DNA of 64,000 nt from Fidelibacterota bacterium. GTDB lineage: Bacteria; Fidelibacterota; Marinisomatia; SCGC-AAA003-L08; TS1B11. Where the stretch lies: assembly GCA_004124295.1 (NCBI GenBank), contig SCKI01000001.1, forward strand, positions 496,001 to 560,000, in the 5' to 3' direction. The notes beneath the pieces are model-generated. The model searched no databases and had not been told where the DNA came from. It was given only the letters and a program-made list of their open reading frames with translations. Positions 9,519 through 21,973 of this stretch are shown here, in pieces (the first letter of the stretch is position 1; every line of letters begins with the position of its first letter). Both the position numbers and the translations under genes were made by a program.

Positions 9519-9533
9519 TGAAAATGATTATCA
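9519..9533 (+). promoter_or_regulatory. Fur-box-like 7-1-7 dyad
   Basis: TGAAAATGATTATCA matches the 7-1-7 Fur consensus TGATAATnATTATCA at 14 of 15 positions (counting n as a match), and ATGATTATCAT inside it (9524-9534) is a perfect palindrome. It lies 27 bp before gatC. Whether Fur (or a relative such as Zur/PerR) exists in this genome cannot be seen here. Confidence 0.45.
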
Positions 9534-9549
9534 TGGCACGATTATTGTA
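9534..9549 (+). promoter_or_regulatory. Sigma-54-like -24/-12 element upstream of gatC
   Basis: TGGCACG-N4-TTGTA fits the sigma-54 consensus TGGCACG-N4-TTGCW with the correct spacing of GG and G(C). The one deviation is T for the normally invariant C of the -12 GC. A start site about 12 bp downstream would fall at the gatC ATG. The operon that follows encodes RpoN itself. No separate sigma-70 promoter was obvious here. Confidence 0.35.
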
Positions 9550-9560
9550 GCCGCTGGCTG

Positions 9561-9898
9561 ATGCCAACGAAACCGTCCGTTACGCCGGAAGAACTCCGCA
9601 AACTCGCCGGACTGGCCAAGCTGCATTTGACCCCGGCTCAAGCGCAGCAGTATGCCGGCCAGATCAGCGCCATCCTGGCCCATGTGCAGACCCTCGAAGC
9701 GGCCGACACCGGCGATCTGGCGCCCCTCTCCCATGTGCTGGAGCTGGCCAATGTGGCCCGGCTGGATGAACCGGTACCCTCTATGGAGCGGGATCTGGCC
9801 CTGGGTAACGCCCCCGGCCGGGACGCTGCCGACAAGGATAAGCCCCGGGCCAGCGATGGGGAATTTTTCCTGGTGCCCGCCGTACTCAAGCCCGATCC

Positions 9899-9902
<4 letters not shown>
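9561..9902 (+). CDS. gatC: Asp-tRNA(Asn)/Glu-tRNA(Gln) amidotransferase subunit C
   Basis: 113 residues. VTPEELRKLAGLAKLHLT near the start and GEFFLVPAVL at the end are the two conserved GatC blocks. GatC stabilises the GatCAB complex that converts misacylated Glu-tRNA(Gln)/Asp-tRNA(Asn) to the amide forms. gatA and gatB are not in the window. It leads the kds-lpt-rpoN operon and overlaps kdsB by 4 bp. The start has no clear ribosome-binding site. Confidence 0.92.
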
Positions 9903-12270
<2,368 letters not shown>

Positions 12271-12272
12271 CC

Positions 12273-13085
12273 GTGGCCTTTGCATTCGGGGAAAATCAGT
12301 TCCCCATCATCGCCGGGCCGTGCGTCATCGAGTCGGCGGAGCATGTGGTTTTCATGGCCGAGCGGCTGGCCGAGCTGGGCCACGACCTGGGTATCGAGCT
12401 GCTGTTCAAGACCAGCTTCGACAAGGCCAACCGTACTTCCGGCGACAGTTACCGGGGTATCGGACTCGAGGCAGCTCTGCCCATATTCAGCCGGATCAAG
12501 GCACAGACCGGTCTGCCGGTGCTCACCGATGTGCACCTTCCAGAGCAGCCGGCCCAGCTCAAGGAGGCTGTCGATGTGCTGCAGATCCCCGCTTTCCTCT
12601 GCCGCCAGACCGACCTGCTGGAGGCCGCCGCTGCCACCGGCCTGGCCGTCAATGTGAAAAAGGGCCAGTTCCTCTCACCCTGGGAAGTGGGGGCCATCAT
12701 CGCCAAGCTGCAAAACGCCGGCAGCAGCAGTTTTGCCATCACCGAGCGGGGCACCAGCTTCGGCTATAACAACCTGGTGTCGGACATGCGGGCCATACCG
12801 ATCATGCAGGAGCTGGGCGCATTCGTCATCTTCGACGCATCCCATTCGGCCCAGCTTCCCGGCGCCCAGGGCAATGCGACCGGGGGACTGCGGAAATACA
12901 TACCGGCCCTGGCCCGGGCTGCGGTGGCCGCCGGCTGCGACGGCCTGTTTATCGAAGTCCACGACCGGCCCGAACAGGCCCTGAGCGATGCCGCCACACA
13001 GTGGCCCCTGGACCGGCTGGAGCCGTTGCTGAGGGAACTGCTGGACCTGCGCCGGGTCTATCTGGAGCACCGTAACGGTGACTGA
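12273..13085 (+). CDS. kdsA: 3-deoxy-8-phosphooctulonate synthase
   Basis: 270 residues, GTG start two bases after pyrG. The blocks FPIIAGPCVIES, FKTSFDKANRTS, ITERGTSFGYNNLVSDMR and FDASHSAQLPG are the family signatures; the enzyme condenses PEP with arabinose 5-phosphate to Kdo 8-phosphate. The Cys in GPC is the metal-ligand position found in both KdsA classes, so metal dependence is not decided here. It overlaps kdsC by 8 bp. Confidence 0.98.
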   Translation: MAFAFGENQFPIIAGPCVIESAEHVVFMAERLAELGHDLGIELLFKTSFDKANRTSGDSYRGIGLEAALPIFSRIKAQTGLPVLTDVHLPEQPAQLKEAVDVLQIPAFLCRQTDLLEAAAATGLAVNVKKGQFLSPWEVGAIIAKLQNAGSSSFAITERGTSFGYNNLVSDMRAIPIMQELGAFVIFDASHSAQLPGAQGNATGGLRKYIPALARAAVAAGCDGLFIEVHDRPEQALSDAATQWPLDRLEPLLRELLDLRRVYLEHRNGD

Positions 13086-13626
13086 GCAGGAACTTGCCGC
13101 CAGAGTTCGCCGGGTGAAGGCGGTCTTTTCCGACGTGGACGGCATCCTCACGGACGGCTCAATCTATGTGGGACCCGACAATTACGAATTGAAGCGCTTC
13201 TCCGTCCAGGACGGGGTGGGCGCCGCCCTGGCCCGGCTGGCCAAAATTCCACTGGTGCTCATCTCCGGGCGCCACTCCGAGGCCACCACCTCGCGGGCGC
13301 GGCAGTTGCGCATTGAAGATGTGCATCAGGGTAGCCTGAACAAGCTGGAGCCGTTCGGGAAAATGTTGGCCAAGTACGACCTGGCCCCGGAGGAAGTGCT
13401 GTTCATCGGCGACGGCTGGATCGACGTGCCGGTCATGGAAAAAGTCGGTGTGCCGGTAACCGTTCCCGGCGCGCCCCAGGCCGTGCTGGATGTGGCCATC
13501 CATGTCACCCAGACCCGGGGCGGCGACGGGGTCATCCGGGAGGTGCTGGAATGGCTGCTGGAACACCAGGGCCGGCTGGAAGAGGTGCTGGCCGACATGC
13601 GCCGCAATATTTACAAGGCCGACTGA
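13078..13626 (+). CDS. kdsC: 3-deoxy-D-manno-octulosonate 8-phosphate phosphatase
   Basis: 182 residues. A HAD-superfamily C0-type phosphatase: VFSDVDGILTDG carries the nucleophile Asp, LISGR is motif II, and GDGWIDVPVME is motif IV. Starts at a GTG inside the end of kdsA and shares its last base with kdsD. It removes phosphate from Kdo 8-phosphate, the third step of Kdo synthesis. Confidence 0.95.
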   Translation: MTEQELAARVRRVKAVFSDVDGILTDGSIYVGPDNYELKRFSVQDGVGAALARLAKIPLVLISGRHSEATTSRARQLRIEDVHQGSLNKLEPFGKMLAKYDLAPEEVLFIGDGWIDVPVMEKVGVPVTVPGAPQAVLDVAIHVTQTRGGDGVIREVLEWLLEHQGRLEEVLADMRRNIYKAD

Positions 13627-14609
13627 TGAAGCCGCCGGCGGACATATTACGGATCGGGCGGCGTGTGCTGCAGATGGAGTCGGATGCGGTGGCGGCGCTG
13701 ATCGACAAGCTCGATGACGCCTTTGTGGCCGCGGTGGACCTGATCTACCATTGCGCCGGCCGGGTGGTGGTGGCCGGTTCGGGGAAGTCGGGCCAGATTT
13801 CCCGGAAGATCGCCGGCACCCTGGCCAGCACCGGCACCCCGGCCCTCTACCTGCACCCCGGCGATGCCCTCCACGGCGACCTGGGCATGGTGGCCGCCAG
13901 TGATGTTTTTCTGGCCGTATCAAACAGGGGCGAAACCGAGGACCTGCTGGGCCTGATGCCATCGCTGGAAGCCCTGCAAGTGCCCGTGGTGGCGATCCTG
14001 GGGAAGACCGATTCGAGCCTGGGGGCGGCGGCCAGGATTGTGCTGGATGCCGGCGTCGAGCGGGAGGCCTGCCCCATGGATCTGGCCCCTACCACGAGTT
14101 CCACCGCCGCCCTGGCCATGGGGGATGCCCTGGCGATGGCGCTGCTGGACCTGCGCGACTTCAAGCCGGAAGATTTTGCCCGTTATCACCCCGGTGGGAC
14201 GCTCGGCCGGAACCTGCTGACCACCGTCGCTTCGCTGATGCACGCTGGCGCCGATCTGCCGCTGGTCGAGGCCGGCTCTGCTATGGAGCAGGCCATCGCC
14301 ACCATTACGGCCAAAGGCCTGGGCATTACCGGCGTGGTGGACGGGACCGGCCGCCTGGTGGGGGCCATCACCGACGGCGATCTGCGCCGGGCCATCCAGA
14401 ATGGTGATGATCTGCGGGGGGCGCCCGTGGATCGATACATGAGCGCCGAGCCGAAACATATCGGGCAGAGCGCGCTGGCTGTCACCGCCCTGGCGGCCAT
14501 GGAGGACCATGCCATTACGGCCCTGTTTGTCACCGCGGATGATGATAGCGGCAGCCCGGTGGGACTTGTGCACATCCACGATATACTCAGATCGGGGATT
14601 CGCCGGTGA
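13626..14609 (+). CDS. kdsD: Arabinose-5-phosphate isomerase
   Basis: 327 residues. An N-terminal SIS domain (GRVVVAGSGKSGQISRKIAGTLASTGTPALYLHP, LAPTTSSTAALAMGDALA) is followed by two CBS domains from about residue 205 to the end. It supplies arabinose 5-phosphate to KdsA, so all four Kdo-making steps are encoded in this operon. I start it at the ATG overlapping the kdsC stop; a frame extension upstream has no support. Confidence 0.96.
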   Translation: MKPPADILRIGRRVLQMESDAVAALIDKLDDAFVAAVDLIYHCAGRVVVAGSGKSGQISRKIAGTLASTGTPALYLHPGDALHGDLGMVAASDVFLAVSNRGETEDLLGLMPSLEALQVPVVAILGKTDSSLGAAARIVLDAGVEREACPMDLAPTTSSTAALAMGDALAMALLDLRDFKPEDFARYHPGGTLGRNLLTTVASLMHAGADLPLVEAGSAMEQAIATITAKGLGITGVVDGTGRLVGAITDGDLRRAIQNGDDLRGAPVDRYMSAEPKHIGQSALAVTALAAMEDHAITALFVTADDDSGSPVGLVHIHDILRSGIRR

Positions 14610-15151
14610 AGGCCGCCCTGATCCTGCTGCTGAGTATGCTGGCAGTGACAGCCTGCCAGCGTTCCGGCGTGGCCAAACAGCGTGGCCAGTCCCGGGACAT
14701 GTTTCCGGACCAGGAGAGCTGGGTCAGTGAAGTTATCATTACCAAGGAAGGCCGCCGGGTCGCCCAGGCCAACTCCGATCGGATGATAAAATATGATAAA
14801 CAGAATCTGGCCCATCTTCTAGGCAATGTTGCCGTCGATTTTTATAACGGCGAGGGCCGGCACGTAAGCCGTCTGTACGCCGACAGCGCCGACGTCGATT
14901 TTCTGACCAACAATCTCAGTGCGTACGGCAACGTCAGAGTTTTCTCCGACAGCGGCCATGTCCTGCTGACCAAAACCCTGACCTGGCGCAACGAGTACGA
15001 CATGATCTCCACCCGTGATTCGATCATGTTTGCCTCGCCCCAGTTGGATACGCTCTACGGCATCGGGTTCGAGTCGGATGTTGACCTGACCCACTGGAAA
15101 ATCTACCAGCCCACCGGGGTCATGGGCGCGGGGCTGTCCGATGGCAGCTGA
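14606..15151 (+). CDS. lptC: LptC-family LPS export lipoprotein
   Basis: 181 residues from a GTG overlapping kdsD. A lipobox-like signal (MLAVTAC, Cys at about 17) precedes an OstA/LptC beta-jellyroll: DSRMIKYDKQ-like repeats with Y/F-x-D-S-A-D and GNVRVFSDSG strands. Proteobacterial LptC is anchored by a helix; here lipid anchoring is predicted. The gene order kdsC/D-lptC-lptB-rpoN resembles E. coli, but the periplasmic bridge gene lptA, normally between lptC and lptB, is missing. Confidence 0.85.
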   Translation: MKAALILLLSMLAVTACQRSGVAKQRGQSRDMFPDQESWVSEVIITKEGRRVAQANSDRMIKYDKQNLAHLLGNVAVDFYNGEGRHVSRLYADSADVDFLTNNLSAYGNVRVFSDSGHVLLTKTLTWRNEYDMISTRDSIMFASPQLDTLYGIGFESDVDLTHWKIYQPTGVMGAGLSDGS

Positions 15152-15902
15152 CAGCCCGGCCGGCAACGACCTGCTCAAGGGCGAGCTGCTGCGCAAGAAC
15201 TACGGCAAGCGGGCGGTGGTGAAGGATGTTACACTGGAGGTGGCCAAGGGCGAGATCGTCGGTCTGATGGGTCCCAACGGGGCCGGCAAGACGACCGTTT
15301 TTTACATGCTCACGGGCATGATCCGTCCGACCGCAGGACGGGTATTTCTGGGCGGCCAGGACGTGACCCGGATGCCCATGTACCAGCGCGCCCGGCATGG
15401 GCTGGGCTACCTCTCCCAGGAGCCGTCGGTGTTCACGCGGCTGTCGGTGGAGGATAATTTGCGCCTGGTGTTGCAGATGAGCAAATTATCGGCCCAGGAG
15501 CAGACTGAGCGTCTGGAAAAACTGCTGGAGGAGCTGCGCATCAGCCATATCCGCAAAAATCTGGCCATGACCCTCTCCGGCGGCGAGAGGCGGCGTACTG
15601 AAATCGCCCGCAGCCTGGTGATGGACCCGGACTTTATCCTGCTTGACGAGCCGTTCGCCGGAGTAGATCCGATTGCCGTGGAAGAGATTCAGCGCATCGT
15701 GGTGCAGCTCCGGGAGCGGAACATAGGGGTGTTGATTACCGATCACAACGTCCGGGAGACCCTCAGCATCACCGACCGGGCCTATCTGCTCTACAACGGC
15801 AAGCTGATGAAATCGGGTACGGCAGAGGAGCTGGCCGCCGATGAAGAGACCCGCCGCCTCTACCTGGGCAAGAGCTTCAAGCTGGAAAAATCGCTGCACT
15901 AG
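15141..15902 (+). CDS. lptB: LPS export ABC ATPase
   Basis: 253 residues. Walker A GPNGAGKTT, signature LSGGERRR, Walker B FILLDEPFAGVDPIAV, and the LptB-specific block ITDHNVRETLSITDRAYLL. It powers LptFG extraction of LPS from the inner membrane. Overlaps lptC by 11 bp; the ATG is within the end of lptC. lptF/lptG are not in the window. Confidence 0.97.
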   Translation: MAADSPAGNDLLKGELLRKNYGKRAVVKDVTLEVAKGEIVGLMGPNGAGKTTVFYMLTGMIRPTAGRVFLGGQDVTRMPMYQRARHGLGYLSQEPSVFTRLSVEDNLRLVLQMSKLSAQEQTERLEKLLEELRISHIRKNLAMTLSGGERRRTEIARSLVMDPDFILLDEPFAGVDPIAVEEIQRIVVQLRERNIGVLITDHNVRETLSITDRAYLLYNGKLMKSGTAEELAADEETRRLYLGKSFKLEKSLH

Positions 15903-15905
15903 ATT

Positions 15906-17276
15906 ATGGCCTCCACATCCCTCCAGCAGACCCAGAGGCTCGGCCAGCATCTTGCGCCTCAGCAGATACTGCAGTCCAGCATTCTGCAGCTCACCACCCT
16001 GATGCTGCAGGAGCGCATTACCGAGGAACTGGAGCAGAATCCCGCCCTGGAGATGACGGAACTGGAGCCCACCACTGACGAGGCAGAGGGAGATGCCGAG
16101 GAGGAGGAGATCGACTGGGACGAGATACTCAACCAGCCCGACGATTTCAACGTCTCCCGCTATGAGGACTATTCCCGGGAAAGCTTTGAGATTCAGATAG
16201 CCGCCTCGGTGGCCTTTACCGAGAAGCTTCTGGCCCAGCTGGCTGACGCCGGTCTGTCCGAGCAGTCCCTGGCCATCGCGGAGGAACTGCTGGGCAACCT
16301 GAACGGCGAAGGCTATCTCACCATCGACCCCCAGCTCGTCGCCGACAGGATGAACATCACACTGGAGACGGTGGAGGAGGTCCGCCGGGGAATCATGCGG
16401 CTGAACCCGCCCGGAGTAGGAGCGATGGACCTGCAAGAGTGCCTGCTGGCGCAGCTCCAGCAGCTCGGCGCCAACGGCCTGGCCATGCGGATTGTGGCGG
16501 ATCATTTCGAGAATTTCGCCAACCGGCGTTTCAGCCGGGTCATTCAGGCCGCCGGCTGCAGCGAGGAGGAACTCCAGGAGGCCATCAAGATCATCTCCCG
16601 CCTCAATCCCAAACCGGGCCTGGGCGATGCGACCGTGGCCGGCGATTACATCATCCCCGACATCCTGGTGGACGAGGTGGATGGGGAATGGCAGGTGACG
16701 CTGAACGACGGCTCGCTGCCCGAAATGCACATCAGCCCCACCTACGTGACCATGGCCGGGAGCAAGACCAAGTACAACACGGAGACCCGCCAGTTTGCCC
16801 GCAAGAAGGTGGAGGCGGCCAAGTGGTTTATGCAGGCGGTCCAGCAGCGCCGTGACACCATCATCAGGGTGATGAAGGCCATCATCGCACGGCAACGGGA
16901 GTTTTTCGAGCGCAGTGACGGCACCCGGCTCAGGCCGATGGTGCTGCGCGATGTGGCCGAAGACGTGCAGATGGATATCTCCACCATCAGCCGGGTCACC
17001 AACGGCAAATACGTACAGACCCCGCGCAGCATTTACGAACTGAAATACTTCTTTACCGAGGGGATGACCACCACTGAGGGGGAGGAGGTCTCCACCCGGC
17101 AGATCAAGGCTGATTTGCAGAAGTTGATTGGCGGCGAGGACAAGCAGAAGCCGCTCAACGATGAGAAGCTGGCCGAGCTGCTTAAGGGGCAAGGCTACCC
17201 GGTGGCCCGGCGGACGGTGGCCAAGTACCGGGAGCAGTTGAAACTGCCGGTGGCCCGGCTGCGCAAGGAGCTGTAG
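15906..17276 (+). CDS. rpoN: RNA polymerase sigma-54 factor
   Basis: 456 residues. The N-terminal Gln-rich activator-binding region (LQQTQRLGQHLAPQQILQSSILQL), an acidic linker (residues about 55-80), the core-binding domain with LNPKPG, the HTH region (VAEDVQMDISTISRVTNGKYVQTP), and the RpoN box ARRTVAKYRE at residues 433-442. Starts three bases after lptB, as in many Gram-negatives. A sigma-54-like element heads this operon (9534-9549). Confidence 0.97.
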   Translation: MASTSLQQTQRLGQHLAPQQILQSSILQLTTLMLQERITEELEQNPALEMTELEPTTDEAEGDAEEEEIDWDEILNQPDDFNVSRYEDYSRESFEIQIAASVAFTEKLLAQLADAGLSEQSLAIAEELLGNLNGEGYLTIDPQLVADRMNITLETVEEVRRGIMRLNPPGVGAMDLQECLLAQLQQLGANGLAMRIVADHFENFANRRFSRVIQAAGCSEEELQEAIKIISRLNPKPGLGDATVAGDYIIPDILVDEVDGEWQVTLNDGSLPEMHISPTYVTMAGSKTKYNTETRQFARKKVEAAKWFMQAVQQRRDTIIRVMKAIIARQREFFERSDGTRLRPMVLRDVAEDVQMDISTISRVTNGKYVQTPRSIYELKYFFTEGMTTTEGEEVSTRQIKADLQKLIGGEDKQKPLNDEKLAELLKGQGYPVARRTVAKYREQLKLPVARLRKEL

Positions 17277-17441
17277 GGCGGTGGCTCCGTTCAGGCGGCA
17301 GGTATTTGAATGTCTGCAACGTCCTTGTGTCCGCCCCGGCGGCCTCGCAGGGGATTGAATATCATTATATGGGAACCAACGCCGCCGGAATAGCGTCTGA
17401 GCTTACTGATCAATCGAATTTGTGAGGAGCATCATCGTATC

Positions 17442-17995
17442 ATGAACCATTTGCCGATCCGCTCCACCACTATCCTGGGGGTCCGGCTGGGCCGCCGGGT
17501 GGCCCTGGCAGGCGACGGCCAGGTGACTCTGGGCGAGATGCAGCTGAAAAGCCGGGCCGTCAAGGTCCGCTCCTTCGCCGATGGCAAGGTGCTGGGCGGC
17601 TTCGCCGGGGCGGTGGCCGACGCCCTGACCCTGTTCGAAAAATTCGAGGCCAAGCTGGAAGAATACGGCCACGACCTGCAGCGCGCATCGGTCGAGCTGG
17701 CCAAAGAGTGGCGCACCGACAAATACCTCCGGGAACTCGACGCCATGCTGGCCCTCATGGACAACCGCCACAGCTATATCCTCTCCGGCTCCGGCGATAT
17801 CATCGATCCCGATGACCACGTCATCAGCATTGGCTCCGGCAGCGGTTACGCCATGGCCGCAGCCCGGGCCCTCATCGGGGCCGGCCTGAAGGACCCCCGC
17901 AAAGTGGTGGAAAGCGCCATGCGCATTACCGCCGACCTGTGCATCTATACCAACAATGAACTGAGCATTCTGGAACTGGGAGCCAAGCCTAAAAA

Positions 17996-17999
<4 letters not shown>
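17442..17999 (+). CDS. hslV: HslV (ClpQ) ATP-dependent protease subunit
   Basis: 185 residues. The mature N-terminal catalytic threonine is predicted at residue 9 (...RS|TTILGVR), leaving an eight-residue propeptide. [25 protein letters not shown] and the [14 protein letters not shown] block are diagnostic. HslV forms the dodecameric proteolytic core capped by HslU, encoded next with a 4-bp overlap. GAGGAG about 12 bases before the ATG is the likely ribosome-binding site. The 165-bp gap after rpoN presumably holds a promoter, but I could not define one. Confidence 0.96.
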
Positions 18000-19360
<1,361 letters not shown>

Positions 19361-19393
19361 CGGCCACCGTGCACGGGGCGTCTGAGGCAGTCC

Positions 19394-19615
19394 ATGCCTG
19401 ACCATTTTCTGCACATCACCGATCTCACCGGCGACGAAATCCTGGCCATCTTCGAGACCGCCAGCGCAGCCAAGGCCCGCTTCCGGGTGCGGGACGATTG
19501 GCGGCCTCTCCAGGGCATGACCCTGGCCATGATCTTTGCCAAGCCGTCGTTCCTTCCAGTATTTTCTGACGACCGGGCCGCTACGGCGTTAAACTATAAC
19601 GGTAGACGGATGTAA
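19394..19615 (+). pseudogene. Truncated argF (ornithine carbamoyltransferase) fragment
   Basis: The first 52 codons ([12 protein letters not shown]... to IFAKPS) correspond to the N-terminus of the intact argF at 20178. The frame then breaks exactly before the carbamoyl-phosphate-binding S-x-R-T-R motif and runs into 22 unrelated codons (FLPVFSDDRAA...). It cannot encode an active enzyme. Residues 13-33 differ from the intact copy more than the rest, suggesting the two copies came from different alleles. It is the 5' border of the HicBA insertion. Confidence 0.9.
19588..19600 (+). promoter_or_regulatory. Small dyad upstream of hicB
   Basis: GTTA-AACTA-TAAC lies 30 bp before hicB in the AT-richer spacer, next to a -10-like TATAAC (19595-19600). 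HicB antitoxins that repress their operon bind dyads, but this short HicB lacks a visible DNA-binding domain, so the role is uncertain. Confidence 0.2.
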
Positions 19616-19629
19616 CAAGAGGTCCAGGC

Positions 19630-19836
19630 ATGCGACAGGTTATCATTTATCCGGGAGAAGATGGCTACTGGGTGGCTGAATGTCCCTCGTTACCTGGCTG
19701 CATCAGTCAAGGCGAAACCAGGGAAGAGGCTGTTCGTAACATCCGTGAGGCTATCGAAGTCTACATCGCTACGCTCGAAGGGGACGGCTTGCCGGTACCC
19801 GAAGAGCGGTTTGAACTGCTTACCATCGCCGTATGA
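19630..19836 (+). CDS. hicB: HicB-family antitoxin (short form)
   Basis: 68 residues: the partial RNase-H-like HicB fold (VIIYPGEDGYWVAECPSLPGC, then SQGETREEAVRNIREAIEVYI). There is no C-terminal ribbon-helix-helix or HTH DNA-binding domain, as in the short UPF0150 class. It should bind and block the HicA toxin, encoded next with a 4-bp overlap. RBS-like AAGAGG lies 10 bases upstream. Gene order antitoxin-toxin is the reverse of classical hicAB but common for this class. The gene sits on the inserted segment between the two argF copies. Confidence 0.88.
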   Translation: MRQVIIYPGEDGYWVAECPSLPGCISQGETREEAVRNIREAIEVYIATLEGDGLPVPEERFELLTIAV

Positions 19837-20101
19837 GCAAGTTGCCTGTGATCTCTGGACGCAAGTGCGTTCAGGCACTAAAGCGGGCAGACTTCTACCA
19901 AAAGAGGCAAACTGGCAGCCATTTAGTCTTACGACGTGATGAACCCTTCACACAGGTGGTCGTGCCTGACCACAAAGTGCTGGGTCGAGGTACCCTGAGA
20001 GCTATCATTAGGCAAGCGGGTTTGGGGGTCGATGAATTCCTGCACTTATTGGAATTGGTTGGATACCCAAAGGCATCCCGTGCGGGCGATGAAATGGTGC
20101 A

Positions 20102-21095
<994 letters not shown>

Positions 21096-21251
21096 TCCGG
21101 CCCAGCCTGAGCCGGCCCCGGTAACTGCCCAATGCCGGACAGCAGGCGGCGAAAGGGTTGCCGCCACTGGTGAAGTTTTCTATATTCCGCCCGGTTGACC
21201 ACCTTACCCGAACGAAACCGGCATTGGGAGCCTAACATAGGGAGATTGTGT

Positions 21252-21965
21252 ATGCAGTCCAGCGGCAGCTTGCGGCGCCTTATCGGCATCCTGGGAATCG
21301 CCAGCCTGGCCTGGGGCCAGAGCAACGTCGATTTCGCCAGCCAGGTCAATCCTATTTTTACCGCGGCCGGCTGCACGGGCTGCCACGGCAGCGGCGCTGG
21401 CGGTTTGACCCTGGGCAGCAGTGCCACGGCCAACTACGATGCCCTGGTGGGCGTTACCAGCAGCTGCAACGGCCTGGCCTACGTCGATCCCTCCAGTACG
21501 AGCACATCACACCTCTATCTTAAAATCACCGGCGCCCAGAACTGTGGGTCGCGAATGCCCCAAGGCAACCCCAGCTATTTCGATACTAACACCGATGAGC
21601 TGGCCCTGATCCGGGTCTGGATCGAGGAGGGGGCCCTGGCAACAGCTTCCACCGTCGCCCTACAGGAGAGGCCCGGGCTGCTGCCAGCCGCTTACAGTTT
21701 GGGGGCCAACTATCCCAACCCGTTCAATCCTTCCACCACCATCACCTACGATCTGCCGGAGAGCGGGCCGGTCACACTGGCAGTGTACGATCTGCAGGGC
21801 CGGCAGGTGGCCATCCTGGCGCAAGGTTTCCGCAGGGCCGGCCGGCACAGCGCCGTCTGGCAGGGGCGCAACCGGGCCGGAGAAAGCGTGGGATCGGGGG
21901 TCTATCTATACCGGCTGCGGACTGACCGGTTTACCGCTCAAGGGAAGATGGTGCTGCTGAAGTAG
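21252..21965 (+). CDS. Secreted cytochrome-c-like protein with FlgD-like C-terminal domain
   Basis: 237 residues. A signal peptide (LIGILGIASLAWGQ) is followed by a domain with a single haem-binding motif CTGCH and planctomycete-cytochrome-like features (VNPIF...C..CH, MPQGN, WIEEGA). After a linker, the last 85 residues form a FlgD-like/type-A sorting domain: NYPNPFNPSTTITYDLP, VYDLQGRQVA, SGVYLYRLR, ending KMVLLK. Such tails occur on secreted proteins across FCB phyla. ATG at 21252 is preceded by GGGAG. Electron-transfer partner unknown; monocistronic. Confidence 0.8.
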   Translation: MQSSGSLRRLIGILGIASLAWGQSNVDFASQVNPIFTAAGCTGCHGSGAGGLTLGSSATANYDALVGVTSSCNGLAYVDPSSTSTSHLYLKITGAQNCGSRMPQGNPSYFDTNTDELALIRVWIEEGALATASTVALQERPGLLPAAYSLGANYPNPFNPSTTITYDLPESGPVTLAVYDLQGRQVAILAQGFRRAGRHSAVWQGRNRAGESVGSGVYLYRLRTDRFTAQGKMVLLK

Positions 21966-21973
21966 CGCACTGG

